Counted from the first letter of the stretch, positions 31,675 through 45,700 are shown. The stretch: DNA of 64,000 bases from Carposina sasakii (GCA_014607495.2 CP053168.1:1178001-1242000); one strand, 5' to 3'. The notes: a model not told the origin generated them from the letters alone. Program-made: numbers and translations.

Positions 31675-31920
31675 AAATAAATAAATAAATATTCACACAC
31701 AACACATTAACCTAGTCCCACAGTAAGATCCCTAAGGTCTTGTATCGTGGGTACTAAGCAACGGTATATAACTACATAGATGCTTATATAAACATCCATG
31801 ACTCGGAAACAAAGATCGATATTCATCATATCAATGTTTGCACCTACCGGGATTCGAACCCAGGACCAATGGCGTCGTAGGCAGGGCCACTACCTACTAC
31901 ACCAATCAGTCGTCCACTAT
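31675..31920 (-). repeat. SINE-F (tRNA-like head)
   Basis: On the minus strand it has a tRNA-like T arm (CCTGGGTTCGAATCCCGGTA) and a long shared 3' part containing GATCTTACTGTGGGACTAGG and AATATTTATTTATTTAT. The same family is at 43140-43355 (-) and 56500-56765 (+). The tRNA fold is degenerate. Confidence 0.75.
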
Positions 31921-32918
31921 ATACTATAGGACATATTATATAATTCTCGCTTTACGATCAAAAGCATTTTCTATTTTCTTCGGTGATCAATTCCTATAAG
32001 ATGAATACCTCTTACCTACATAATATCATAAATATAAAATTCCTAAGAAGACTTGTGCTACCTAACAATTCTCCCCGGATGTCTCTATAGCTGCATCCTG
32101 GCTATTGTAGTCGCCTCCTTGATGGAATACTCTTTGTGCTTCCGTCAAAGGAAGCTCATATCATGCCAGTTCATATACGAACTAGTTTGTACATAATGTA
32201 TGCAGGTGTATTTCTGTCCATCTGTGTTCCCCAATCAATGGTCAAACTTAAAAAAAAAACTAGGGATTCGGCAGGAAAAGCTGGAAGGGAGTAGGTGTAA
32301 TTTTCTTGATAAAATCAAAATTTATTTGTAAATGGCTTGCATGTGTCCGTAAAGTGATGTTTTCTGGTAGATAAGTTATATTTTGATTACTTGTGATCTG
32401 AATCTTGTGCGTGTGCTAGGTATGCGTTTTATATGCAGGTAGGCTGAGTAAAACTTGAATCGGAATACGATTTCTTCATGGGCTCATGTAAGTTGTTTCT
32501 GCAATTCATTTTGATTTTTACTAACTTTACACTCGTTCTTGAGGATTTTCCTGACGTTTCCATCCATCATCATCATCATTATCATCCATAATAAATTCAG
32601 AAATCATTCACAAAAGACAATGGCTGTATGGGTAATAGTTCCCTTTGCCTAAACAGAAAACTGTAGATACACCAGTTGTTGCTTGCGACTCCGTCCGCGT
32701 AAACTACAGAATGTGGCTTATGCAGCCTAGGTATGTCCTTTTTCGCACTCCCAGCTATGTATCTATGCATTTCAACAAGATAAGTAGAGTACCTAGATAA
32801 AGCATGAAGAGGTACCTAACAAACAAACAAACTTTTGCATCTATTCAGTTAATATAATACAGATAATTAAACAGGAAAGCGGAAAGAATAGATATAGTTA
32901 TTTCTTAAATTGACAATA
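31921..32918. other. Intergenic DNA with one Helitron end remnant
   Basis: At about 32680-32712, GCGACTCCGTCCGCGTAAAC is the reverse complement of the Helitron 3' hairpin. Otherwise nothing was recognised. Confidence 0.45.
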
Positions 32919-33071
32919 GGGTCAATTCCTGCAGTCACACTTAAACCTAAACCTAATCTTAGTCAGGTTTATCTCTCTCCGTTCTTAACATAAATGGCTG
33001 AGAGAGAAAAGGACAGGTAGGACTAATTTTACGTTTAGGTTTACTCGTAAGTGTGACTGCAGGAATCGCCC
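32919..33071. mobile_element. Palindromic MITE, 153 bp
   Basis: The left end GGGTCAATTCCTGCAGTCAC is matched inverted by the right end GTGACTGCAGGAATCGCCC. Pairing continues through AAACCTAAAC / GTTTAGGTTT. ATA flanks both sides, compatible with a 3-bp duplication of Harbinger type. Confidence 0.7.
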
Positions 33072-33414
33072 ATAATGGCAACATTAAATGAAAGTTTTTC
33101 CGATATAATATTAATGTAGTAAATTTATGATAATCTCATAAGAGAGATATTTTTTCACATTTTCCATTCATTCCTTGTAACGGACGCAGCCGCGGAACAC
33201 AGCTAATACAAATATTTTCTCTACACCTAAGATCCTTTGAATACTGCTCTTTGTTGAACGCCTGAAGGAATGGTATGAGCAATATTGCATACGTTCAAAT
33301 GTGTGAAGTAAATATAAAGAAATTTTATTGGGATTTCAAGGTAAAAATATTATATTAGAATGGTTGAACAAAACAGAAAAGAGTCGGCGAAGTGTGAATC
33401 TAGTGCAACGAGAG

Positions 33415-33685
33415 TATACAGGGTGTAACAGACAGGGTATGTTAAGCGAAAAACTATGTAAATAGCCCACTAATAGAGAACCTATTTCCAAAATTTGAGA
33501 CTCGAAATCACATATTTATTTTTCAAGATTGTATGAACAATAATGAACATTCCTGAATTGTTAAGGAATTCTTTATATTATCTGGAAAAATAAACTTGTG
33601 AATTCGAGTCTGAAATTTCGTGGGTAGGTCCGTTTTAGTGGGTTATTTACATAACATACCTACCCTTTCTGTAACATTCTGTATA
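33415..33685. mobile_element. Palindromic MITE, GGGTGTAACAGA type, copy 1
   Basis: TATACAGGGTGTAACAGAC at the left and CTGTAACATTCTGTATA at the right are inverted. The arms continue through GTTATTTACATAACATACC versus GTATGTTAAGC...TAAATAGCCC. A related copy is at 36030-36288. Confidence 0.7.
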
Positions 33686-33767
33686 AGTAGATACTCTATT
33701 TAAGCACTATAATCTTGGATAAGGAATATTAGCCTATCTACTTTAGAAAACATAAGTAGGTACCTGT

Positions 33768-34158
33768 ACAGGGTGATTTTTGGCCGTCAACGTTCCCGAA
33801 TAGGTACTACGGAATCTCCTCATCATCACGATCATTTTTCTCCATTGAAGCATACCTGGGAAGTGTCTGGTTTCCAAAATATTAGGGTCCAAAGTTAAAA
33901 AATAGACTGCGTTTTTCTGCATAGATGCACGCACATAGACGCGCGTAGCAAGATTTTTTTAAGAGAAATAATTATTATCTGTTTATGAAAAAACTAGCAT
34001 AAACACTGGACACTATAAATTTGGTTCAATCAAGTAATAAAAAAAAAAATTAAAAACTTTACATTCTTTTCCAGCATTTTTTTTGGCATAAACTTACTTT
34101 ATTTGATGTATAGAGTACGTACCCTTCGTTAAAGGTGGCAACGAAAAAACATCCTGTA
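33768..34158 (+). mobile_element. ACAGGGTG repeat element, copy 3
   Basis: Full-length relative starting ACAGGGTGATTTTTGGCCGT and ending CGAAAAAACATCCTGT. It sits nine bases before copy 4 in the same orientation. Confidence 0.8.
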
Positions 34159-34167
34159 TACCTACAT

Positions 34168-34523
34168 ACAGGTTGATTTTTGGTCCTCAACGTTCCCGAA
34201 AACTACGGAATCTCCTCATCATCACGTCATTTTTCTCCATGGAAAGTGTCTGTTTTCCAAAATATTAGGGTCCAAAGTTGAGTAAATAGACTACGTTTTT
34301 CTGCATAAATGCACATTGACGTGTGTAGCAAGATTTTTTCACTAGAAATTATTAATATCTGTCTATGAAATAACTAGCATAAACACTGGACACTATAAAT
34401 TTAGCTTAATCAAATAATAAAAATATATATATTTTTTTTAACTACATCGTTTCCCAGCATTTTTTTGGCATAAACTTACGTACGTACCCATCATTAAGGG
34501 TGGCATCGAAAAAACATTCTGTA
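34168..34523 (+). mobile_element. ACAGGGTG repeat element, copy 4
   Basis: Starts ACAGGTTGATTTTTGGTCCT and ends GGTGGCATCGAAAAAACATT, CTGT. Same direction as copy 3. Confidence 0.8.
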
Positions 34524-34524
34524 T

Positions 34525-34706
34525 AATAAAAACGTAACAGATCGCTGACTGTACATGGAATAAATATGAGAAAAAATATTATAGGAGACCTTTATCAACG
34601 CAATAGTATGTAGCCAAAAGAATGATTTTTTGAATTTTTGTCTGTTTGTCGGTTTGTCTGTGCGTTTGTGCACGCTAATATCAGAAACGGCTGAATCGAT
34701 TTTGAT
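34525..34706 (+). mobile_element. Helitron 5' part, truncated
   Basis: AATAAAAACGTAACAGATCG, then GTTTGTCGGTTTGTCTGTGC and CAGAAACGGCTGAATCGATT, as in 993-1354. There is no 3' hairpin. Confidence 0.6.
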
Positions 34707-35359
34707 TAAAAAGAGAAAAGAATATAAGCATAATTTAAACGAAACATTGCCTAAATTTGACGGATATTCTATATCTACATTTTGCTGTCAAATGTCATAT
34801 TTAAAACGAGTCTAACTTTAGGCGCTCTTTTGTAATAACACCGACAATGTTTCGAAATACTGTTACTCATCATAATCTTAAATATGAGCCCTAGTAAAAA
34901 CCTCAAGTAAAAACCCGGCTTACAAAATCTTTATCCGATTCAAACATTTCTTAAAACTCATTCAAAATATTTCGCCAAAATTGAGAAAGATCCGCCTGGA
35001 TCATTCATCCATTGATACCTAAATATAATAATATCCAACGAAGGGAATATAAAATTCATTGCGTAGGTAGAGGGAGAAAGATATCCTTGGGGCATCCCCA
35101 AGCGAATTCTATTGCTGGTGACTTAAGTTACCCTCCGAGACGGTTTGGAAAAACGTATTTATTTTTTCGTCTGAAGTGTCATCCGCCTACCTAGGGGTAC
35201 CTATTCTTGACATTGCATCGAAATTGAAAAATAATAAGTATTTAAGTTATTTTATAAGATAAGTATTTTAAATTAGAAATAGCCATGGTGTAAGGAGAAC
35301 TAAACGTGACGAGTTGAATTAAAATAATTTAAATTATGCACTTATCAATATTTTTGTAA

Positions 35360-35625
35360 AAATCTTAATCACATCTCATTTTTATGGGGTCGCTCAGCGC
35401 AATGTGATTTCTTTCGAAACTCACATTATTATAGATTTAGCATTTGTTTTTACGGCCGGCTGCCTGCCTGACGTCAACCCTCCTCGGGTATTGCTAAGTG
35501 ACAATTTTAGGCAATCCTTACATGAAATAAATTCAGTGGTACAGGCCCGTGAGTGGGATCGAACCCACGCCTTCTGACTGGAAAGCACACGTGTTTACCA
35601 CTAGGCTAATATCACCGAATTCCGT
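35360..35625 (-). repeat. SINE-A, near full length
   Basis: Minus strand: GATATTAGCCTAGTGGTAAA ... GGCGTGGGTTCGATCCCACT ... GGGCCTGTACCACTGAATTT ... GTCAGGCAGGCAGCCGGCCG ... GACCCCATAAA. This is the best copy for defining the family. The tRNA-like head has box A and box B. Confidence 0.8.
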
Positions 35626-36029
35626 TTTTAAAATTAATTTTACTTTTTCTCCTCCAATATATTTTTTGTGACAAATTCGGTCACATTTTATAAACATGTA
35701 GCAGCTCACAGGGTCTGAACAAACTAGTCACGGTTGTGTAAGAAAATGGAAAACCCATGTCACCTCGCTTGACTAATTGATCCAATGGAGGCAGGTCAAT
35801 ATACCTCAATAACTGCTTAGTGACGCTACACTATGTAACGGTGAAATTCTTATAATTACTGCCAATCAAGGGAAACCTTTGATTGTGCTTGGGTACTAGC
35901 AAAAAACTGTTTTATTTATACCGAACACTAGTTTGAAATGTCTGTATTATGTGAGTATCAGTTGCTTTAAAAATAAATTAAAGGTAAAAGGCATACCAAG
36001 GCTCTAACTTACGAAAGTACTTACTTAGG

Positions 36030-36288
36030 TACAGGATGTAACAAAAAATTCAGCGAAATGCAATGAGATTAGTGCAATGAACCTATCCTCAAAATTCGAG
36101 AATTTAAATAACACGTTATTAGTATAGATAGTACCTAACATGTTATTTTGTAGATAGAACTCAGGATTTGTTCATACAATCTAGAAAAATAAACATGTGA
36201 TTTCGAGTGTAATATTTTGTAGGTTCTGGAATAGTGGGCCATTCTCATATAATTTCGCCTAACATACCCCATTTGTTACATCGTGTAG
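36030..36288. mobile_element. Palindromic MITE, GGGTGTAACAGA type, copy 2
   Basis: TACAGGATGTAACAAAAAAT at the left; ATTTGTTACATCGTGTA at the right. The interior ATAAACATGTGATTTCGAGT matches the text of copy 1. Confidence 0.65.
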
Positions 36289-36389
36289 GTATAAAAACAA
36301 TCCCTACACACAATATTCACCTCTGACCTAGACCTCATTGTAATTCTTTCCGATTACCAACACAACAACAAACATGGTGACAAAACCGC

Positions 36390-36671
36390 CTTACATCAGA
36401 GGATCAGATCCGTGATCCCCACTGTGTGGTAACGAAAGTAAAACCAAATCGTTTCAGAGCATACCACTCACTGCGGCGACGGTGTGCGCGCGCAACGCTG
36501 CTGTCAAAATCTCCCGCCAAAAAGGGAATCTTGGAATTTGGGGTCCATGTTTTTTTAGGAGCGTTGAACCTATGGAATCGAGTGACTCTGCGTTTCATAG
36601 TCCTAAGTGCTAGTAACGTGTTATTTGGCCGGTGAAAGTGGTGTGACGTAACAGTTAGTTGTATACGCAAT
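36390..36671 (+). promoter_or_regulatory. Probable promoter and 5' UTR of the clip-domain protease
   Basis: A locally GC- and CpG-richer stretch (CTGCGGCGACGGTGTGCGCG, then CTCCCGCC) directly upstream of the ATG at 36672 contrasts with the flanking AT-rich DNA. No TATA box could be assigned. The frames here on both strands show no family resemblance. Confidence 0.4.
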
Positions 36672-36720
36672 ATGTCGGAAAATAATGTTTTCGGGAAGCA
36701 GTGCGTTGTTATTGTTTTTG
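36672..36720 (+). CDS. Clip protease exon 1 (start of signal peptide)
   Basis: ATG at 36672 begins [16 protein letters not shown]. The exon ends in phase 1 before GTGAGT. Joined to exon 2 it restores a continuous hydrophobic signal sequence, which is the main reason for this assignment. No other nearby start gives one. Confidence 0.75.
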
Positions 36721-39700
36721 GTGAGTAATTTTATTTATTTTTTTACACAGATTTAAAAAAAATATATTATAACGGTGATTAATTTACAATGGTAACCTAT
36801 ACAAGTTTATGTGGAGTAAAAAAAAAGTTTACCCCAAATCTCTAATATAACTGGTAACTTAACAACACTTAAAAAAATATTGAGTTAGAAAAAGTTGGCC
36901 TAATTCTTACTAGCTATTACCAAATAGATCGAAAATAATATACCTACTAAATGAAAAAGTTCAATACAATTTTCAACAAAACATTAAACACTTACCTACT
37001 AACTAATAATAATAAAAAATTATAATAATATCGGAAGAGATACAATAATAGTAATATAAGTATAACAAATAATACAATTTGTACCTATTAAACATAGAAA
37101 ATACTACCTAAATAGGAAATATGTACGTGACTGTACTTCAAGAAACGTTCAGGAAAGTGTAGAGTATCTACACAATGTGATTTAATGTCTGAGGCACCTA
37201 CCAAATAAAAATATATCATACAGTGTATGATGAGATACCTAGTGTATACCTACACTGTATCTCATCTGAATAACACGTAGTCCACAGGGATAGGTGATAG
37301 TAAAACTTTTTATCCCGGCATATGTTTTCTAGAGAATTAATGTTCCACCACCTTCCACTGAATTTTTACCTTCCACCAGGTTAGACGGTGATCAACTTGC
37401 AATCCCTTTTTTATAAAATAACTTGTTACTTACCTAGTAAAGTATAACATTAAAATTCAAGTATTATTCTTAAAACAATTATGTATGTATCTAAATATTT
37501 TGAATATTTTTATTAGAATATATGAGTAGATACTTATTACATTTACTTTATTAATGTAGGTACTTAGCTTGAAATATAATACCTTCGACATAATTTGCAT
37601 TTTTTATCATTATTTTCAAGTGCAAGTCCGGTGCTTGGAGAATAGCCCCCTCATAAAGAACGACATAGTTTACTTTGACGTTAAATCACACAAAAGATAC
37701 TATACTGGAACAACAGCCGAAATAACATATTATACATATAACGAGTAATTTAACAAACCTTAAAACAAGTGTATAAAGGTCAGATTAGGCTAATACACTT
37801 ACCTATATCGACTAGAGATTGTGAAAGTGACCAATTACAATAGACAAAAGAAGCGAGACCATAAAACAATATGGCGCTGGCATTACAAGCGAACTATTGT
37901 GGCATTTCGGTGTTCGAAACTGTGAAACTGTGCTATTAAAATGAAAATTCCAATTAGAATTGAATCGGACAAAAACATTAAAGCAAATTGTGAAGCGAAC
38001 GCGTCGTGAGAACTGACGTTTATTTTCTATATTATTATTGTGTATGCACTTTGTGCGTGACTTATCCGCGGGAACTACAGGAAGAAAAATATAATATTTG
38101 AATTATACCTAACCCAAGCAAGACCATTCGGAGTAAAGAAGATTTTTATATCTAAACTGGACATAGAAGAGGCTTTAATACATAGTCTAAGTATCCATTT
38201 ATGACTTCGTTCGCGAGAATTTTAAAATTCTCGTTTTTCACGTTCTCATAGGAAATTCGGGAAATCCTTCCTTATAGAATGCCGGTCATATAAAGAACAC
38301 ATGCTCCAAGACAAGATTTAGGACTCCGCGAGTAAAACACTGGTTGGTTTAGGTTACCTATGCGTTGATCTTCAGTCATTCAAGACAAAGTAATTTTGTA
38401 GGTATACCTATAGATGTATAAATAGATTTATAATATTCTGATTTTAGTGCCATAATAATGTCATTTATATAAAGAAAAACACTCTACTTGTACATAAATA
38501 TTTTGACACAGTCACTCTCGCGATTTAAAACTTACTATCTAAAGATACCTCTCAAGATCAAATACGGCAAGCCGTAAAAGGCTCTAAAGCGTGTCAAAAA
38601 TGTTTTTAACCCGACATCGCCTGAAGGAGGGTTATGGTAAAAATGGTGACTCATGCTGAAACGAGGTTATAAGAGTATTAGTTTCTTCTGGAAGGTTGCA
38701 TGCAAATCAGTTATCCGTAACTGAATGATTATTGAGGCAACCCGCATTATGTTATGTTATCTAACATTTTCCGTAATAAGCGAATCGTTGTGTAATCTCT
38801 ATGTTAAGACGCCTTTTTGTCATGTGCTGATGCGGGGCTTCAATAGAATACATCAGCTGGATCTCCTTCCGTCCATGCAGTTGACTAAGGAACTCAGGTA
38901 TTCCCTCAGGCGATCAGCTAGCAACTTCTCACTGATATTAACGTCTGAGTCCGTTATGCTGCAAAGGGATCTCCTTCATGATACTGCAGTTTTGGCTTCC
39001 CCATTTAACTTAAACTTAGTCAATGTAATATTAAAGCATCGACGTTCGATCGAAACTAAAGGGTTCCTATTGGAGCAATTGTGTCGGTGACGAACCGCTA
39101 TCGATTCGATCGAGAGATAATATTACTTTGTATTAGGCACCTTACAACTGAATTTATTTAACATATGGATTTTAAAGGTATAGGTAAAAACTGTCACTTA
39201 GCTTAACGTAAAGAAAGGTTGACGTAAACCCTGATTATTATACTACAGTCATAAAAATAAAGTACCTTCTTGTTTACAAAGTAGGGCATTAAAAATACAA
39301 TTCCTGTAAAAAAACTAACCAGCAACCAAATTGACAAGTTTAACAACCTCCATAATATATGGCTGTCATATTTCAAACTGTTTCATAAGTAAAAACTGCG
39401 CATGTGAGATGCGTACGCGCACGCGATGCATTCGATTATTACAAATCGATTTATCGATACAATTTTTATCTTGAACAAACAGGCGAATCCACGTCACGTA
39501 AAATTGTTATACCTACAGGATGGAAGTGACAGCCAGGCAAATATTGATATGGCGACTTCAGACCATGAGGCCAAAACCACTGAAAACCAATAAGCCCAGG
39601 ACTCGAATTGTGAGGCACCGAAAAGTCTAATGGTGCATCGAAACTGTTAATATGACATTAGCACACTATGTCTACATCTTATTCTTTTATGGTAGCGGGG

Positions 39701-42700
39701 CCACATGAGAGATCAGTGACAAGTTGCTTGATCATCCCCTGAAAGAATGCTCATGCCTGATCTCCTTAGTCGACTCTTACAACATACATGGAAGGAGATG
39801 CAGCTGATGTACCTACTCGTATGTACCCATTGTCGTAAAGATGATAATATTGATGATCCGCAAGTGATAAAGAAATACATAAATAAATGTTACGTTCTAT
39901 GTAATGTAATCTAAGATGTAATTTTTTTATAAATACCCTCAGAGAAAAAACCCGACTGTGTAAAAATTTTGACCCAGCCAATGTCACGCTCATGACTAAA
40001 ACGAATCTAATGACACCTCTCAAGCTAAAATGCGTCAAGCCTTTTGTACCAAAAATATGATACAAATATACACTCGAAAAACACAACACTCCCTCTGACG
40101 CAGTCGGGTAAAAAAGGTTTGCATCACAGTAGTTGTAAGGGGTGATACAGTTTACATAATGCTCACTTAGGTACATATATAAATAATTCATTTTACATGG
40201 CAGTAAGATTTTTCCTTCGTGATCCTGCACTTCTGGCCACCCCATTTTAGGCACACCGCCGAATGTGTGTATACCATCATTCATTCATCATCATTATCGG
40301 TCATGAGAAGTCCACTGCTGGACATAGGCCCCCCAAAAACCTTCACCTACCTACCTACTTACGTACCTATTATACATACATACATATAATCACGCCTTTA
40401 TCCCTTACGGGGTAGACAGAGCACCAAGGGCCGATAGAACCACATGGTGCCATTTATGACCAATTTTGAGGATATAGTTGAGATGTACAAGTTCGGTTAG
40501 TAGTGACAGGTGGTCAGCCCATCGCCTACAAAACATCAAGACCCTCTTGTCCCTCTACTGACTTGTACAGTATATGCCCGGGAAGAGAAGCAGCTGTAGT
40601 ATTATACTTTTTTTTTCACTCCTAGAGCAGCATAGAAGATGTACCTATTATGTTGGTACATAATATAGTTTCACGAAGTCTCCACTCTGATGACATATTT
40701 AGGTTAAATAACATAATACCCTGTAAGGAAGTCTTACTCATTGATAACGAAGGGTATTCAATGAGGGTATAAAGGAACAAAGGAAGGACCCAAACCAACC
40801 CTTACGCTGACCCAGTTTTACTTGAATTCAATTTAAATTATCCTGCGTATTATATCTTAATCAATATTAATATTATACAATGAAGATTAAGAGTACATCT
40901 CGTTTAGATTTAATACAGAAATCTGATTAGATTGTTTTTATTGTTTTATCCACGCGATCGGCGTGGGTTAATTTCCATACGAAACCAACATAGTAAACAA
41001 CTTGCCTATATTTACTGTACTTACCCACTCACTATTTATAAATACTACATAGTACATGCATTTAAAATAAATATATAAAAAAAACCTTAATAAAAAATGC
41101 ACACAAATTGAATAAAAGACATCAACGCGCGGCATTAATTTCATTAATTAGCATTGAGACAGGTTGAAAGAATCGTATATTATAATAAGCTAATGTCCGT
41201 AAATTATAGCGCATATATTATTCTGAAATATAGGTGAACTATATACATTTTTCCATGTAGTGATGCGGGTGTTCACTAGAATACATCAGCTGCATCTCCT
41301 TCTGTGCATGTCGTAAAATCAGGGGCGTTTTCTCGGCCTGATTTTTCTATGCTATGCTATGCTGTTATGTTTAACATGGCAACAGGATCGCTACTCTGGA
41401 TACTCTATTTTTAAGAAAACATATGTATTTATACGCCAAGTTTCATGAAAACAGATAGATCAATGGGTACCATTTACCACAGGCAGGTTAGGTGAACTTC
41501 AGGTCCGTAAAGTATTCGTCCCCCAACACCTCTCTAGTTTGAACTCTATTTATAACCTAAGGTTATTGATGTGGGATGGACGTAACTACGGCGTAAGGGT
41601 ATTTATTTTCGTAGTATTCTTCCCTCGGGATATTTAGCGTTTCGCAAGTCATAATGAAATTGATACGGGATACATAGACAGGGAGATAGCTACCGCTTTT
41701 GCCAGCAATATTGATTCAGTATATATTATCTGCACAGACAAAATAATACTTAATTAAATAATACTATTCTAGTAAAGACGAAGGTATTCAACCAGTGCGT
41801 GCTGCCGGTGATGACCTACGGTGCCGAGACGTGGTCTCTAACTATGTGCTTCATAAAAAAGCCCAGGATCGCACAGCGAGCGATGGAGAGAGCTATGCTC
41901 AGGATCTCTCTACGTGATCGAATCAGAAATGAGGAGATCCGTAGACGTACAAAGATCACCGACATAGTATTTTTTTCGTATGTAAAGAAAACTAAATAGT
42001 CAATCAGGGCAAACAGTCAGTATGGTGTTCTAATACACTGCATAATAAATAATTGTAAGTTTACTTGTCCGATACGTATATGTTGATGTAGGAGAATGTA
42101 CAATCTATGCGGTTACCATTCCACCCAGAAGGGTTTTTTATACCGAAAATAACAATCTATCGTATAATTTAACTTTAAAAAGTTGGCGAAGATACCAATC
42201 GTATTTTCTCCTACATTGTACGTAAGTAATACTGAACCAGCGTTCTTGCGATTGTTTAACAAAAGCACAGCCATCTCCTAGTGTATAATGTGTAGGTTAT
42301 AATTAGATCTACCTCGGACGACGGGTGTCTCCAAACTTAGTTAGTAGACAAATTGTGTTTAGTAGAGGATAGCTGAGCATGCTGTACAGGGTGTATAGAA
42401 AGGAGTAAGTCAGGAAAATTAGCCCAAATACGAAAATAGGTATGGTCTGAGAAATCGGATTTTTTAAAGTATCTGGACAGGTTTTTGTGTCTCTATTGTG
42501 GTGGGGATTCCACACATACGTTTTTATAGTCAGTAGTGCCTCTCCCAAAAAAACACCTAAATAAGCACTTAGCCGTAATTTACTACTACAGCGGGGAAAT
42601 GACGTCATCTCAACGTTGTCTATCTAACCAAAATAACACGGTTTCCTAGAGAGCGGTGTAACATCATCCACCGCTGTATTACGACCGCTATCATAAGAAA

Positions 42701-45700
42701 CCATAGCTTAGGCCCCACATCTATAACAAAGTTCCTATTTCAGTCTCCGCACGCACTTTTATATAACATTTTAGATATTCCTCTCTCGACAGTGACCTAC
42801 GTAATTGTGAGGCTTTTAGAATTTTAATAGGTTCCCCACTGTCGCGTCTCTCGTGAGATAATTAGTAGTTTTCACCTTAATTAGGTGGGCTTTAGAATGT
42901 GCTCGAATAATTAGAATTCATCTTCACATTGTTTTTGGAGGAATTGGGAATACTTGGTAAAGTTAGTAATATAAGTAATAAATTATTTGCAATAATAACT
43001 AAACCTACGTAAAAAAAAAAAATAATTAGAGCTACAAAATAAAATAAAATTTACAAATAGAAGACTTCCAAATTTTAGTTCGTATGTTATTGGTTATGCT
43101 TTAATTCCTTTAATTTAATTCCTATTAGATTTATTCTTTATTGTACAGAGTAATAAATAAATAAATATTCACACACTACACAACACATTAACCTAGTGTC
43201 ACACTAAGATCCCTAAGATCTTGTGTCGTGGATACTAAGCAACGGTATATAAATACATAGATAAATATAGAAACATCCAGACTCGGAAACAAACATCAAT
43301 ATTCATTATCAATGTTTGCGTCTACCGGGATTCGAACCCAGGACCTTAGGGATAGTTACTAAGAAAAATTTCTCAAACAAGTAATGAATGAATCCTCATT
43401 TTAAAATTATGTAATGTTGTCACAGTAAATACCATTGTTATACAAGACGACACACACAAGTAAAACCTCCAGAAAGTTGCTTCACATCTGATTCATAACA
43501 ATACACATAGAATGCGTTACTCAACAACAATGTGTGGTTGTCAGTTTGTAGCACAACAACACAGTGCGAAATCTTTGTTCATAACCATATCCGGGAGATG
43601 GCTCTTAATGCTAAAAGAAATTGGCCCCGTGAATACATTAGCTGCATCGCCTGCATCTCCTTCAGTATATCGAAAGAGTCTAAGCAACTCGAGCATTCTC
43701 TCAGGCGACATGCTAGCAACTTGTCACTGATCATTTACATCTATGCTATCTCCTTTATGATCCTGGAGTTCTGGCTAGTTACCCCATTTGGAACATAGGA
43801 ATGTTATCGTCGTCTTCTCTTTTCAACCCTGGCTTAGACAAAGTAACGTTATTTATCGATCGAAACGATAGAGGTTCGAGGTTCGTCACCGATACATTTG
43901 CTCCAATAGGAAGCCTTAAAATAAGTGGGTAATGCTAGAGCCTCGTCAAAGTAGTCTAAATAAACCTTTAGGAAATACCCGAACGATGTTTTATTTTTAG
44001 TTTCCATTTTTTATCCAAAGAGAAAAAGTTATGTCATGGTCTACTTAGCAAATGATGGTCCAAGATGGTCCAAAAAGTCGTTGGGTAGGCGCCTACATTC
44101 GCAAAGATTTTTTATATAATAGGGAAAAAAACATAATTTTACTTTTTAGCGAATCAAATATTAATTTAATCAGTGTAAACAGATCACACTTACTTTAATC
44201 GTTAAGTAATTGAAATTAGAATCAATCTTGGATATTCCTTCAAGTTAAAAAGTTTTATATACTTACTTGAAAAGGGTTGGCGTCAGGCAGGCAGCCGGCC
44301 GTAAAACAAAAGCCAAATCCTTGGCAATATAAGTTTAGAAAGAAACCATATTGCGCAGACCCCATAAATAATTGGGATAAGGCCTTATCCATCACGATAA
44401 GGCCAAGAAGATGATGATGATAAGTTTCATAGATTTATGCAAAGCCTAGATAAATTTTGCTAGGTCACACTACTATCCGCATTGCTCTAACAAATGTAAA
44501 TCACCATAAGAGTGAGAGAGACGCGACACACAACCGTATGAAGTTCAGTGTGCCGGCCATCGAGAGTGAAAGTCGTGATGTCAGCGCTTGCGCAACCGCC
44601 GGAGGCGAATTACTCTCATTCGCGGATTGGGATGATCGCATTATTACCTACTACCATAACATAATAAGATCTTCAGAACCCGTGATCAAAAATACTTTTG
44701 AAGGAACTTGAAGTCAGTCAAATTGACCTTGTGTGGCGACTGCAGATCATAAAGGATTTCACACAGTACGTTTAGCTTAGTGGGGACAGATGTTATTGAG
44801 CAGTGACAAGTTGATAGTTTCCCGCCTGAGATAATAAATACCTTATTATTTATCTATCTATAAATACAGGATGTTTTTTCGTCGCCACCCTTAACGAAGG
44901 ATATGTACTCTATACATGAAATGAAGTGCGTTTATGCAAAAAAAAACTGCTGGGAAACAACGTAATTTTTTTTATTACTTGGTCGGGTGAAATTTATAGT
45001 GTCCAGTGTTTATGCTAGTTTTTTCATAGACAGATATTAATTATTTCTCGTGAAAAAATCTTGCTACGCGCGTCAATGTGAATTTATGCAGAAAAACGCA
45101 GTCTATTTACTCAACTTTGGACCCTAATATCTTGGGAACCAGACACTTCCCAGGTATGCCTCCATGGAGAAAAATGATCGCGATGATGAGGACATTCCGT
45201 AGTTTTTGGGAACGTTGACGACCAAAAATCACTTCACTCTATATAATAAAATTGTAATGGATCGATGTTTGTGCAGTGCACAAAAGTGCTGTGCACGCTA
45301 ATCTCAGAAACGGCTGGGAAAATATTTTTATACCGGATCATTTCGACTTTTTGTTCTTTCCGCTGTCCACGCGGACGGAGTCGCGGGCGTCCACTATATT
45401 ATAATATAACTAAGTAATCAACAAAGATGACTTGGACTTGTATTTATTTGTTATTTAGCTCAAATTCAAAATCACAAAGCAAGAAAGCAATGACAAATTA
45501 CCGAATGACATAATTATAACATTTATAACAATTTCAACAAAGGTAGGTATGTTATTACACTCTCTATATAAATTAATATTGATTGCGCTCAAAGCCATTA
45601 TATCTACAGATTTCAATTTGTACATAGGTATAATAAAATATGGCCAGTGATTATTGGCGCTAGTGTCTACGAAAATAATGTGATTTTAATATTTGAATAC

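Noticed and set aside
38725..39090. 121-residue plus-strand frame
   Set aside because: Mostly the translation of repeat E; the same text is non-coding elsewhere.
39766..40284. 172-residue minus-strand frame
   Set aside because: Built from repeat E, a LINE 3' fragment and AT-rich text; no coherent domain.
44457..44711. 84-residue plus-strand frame
   Set aside because: Starts at a non-ATG codon, no recognisable domain, repeat-rich surroundings.
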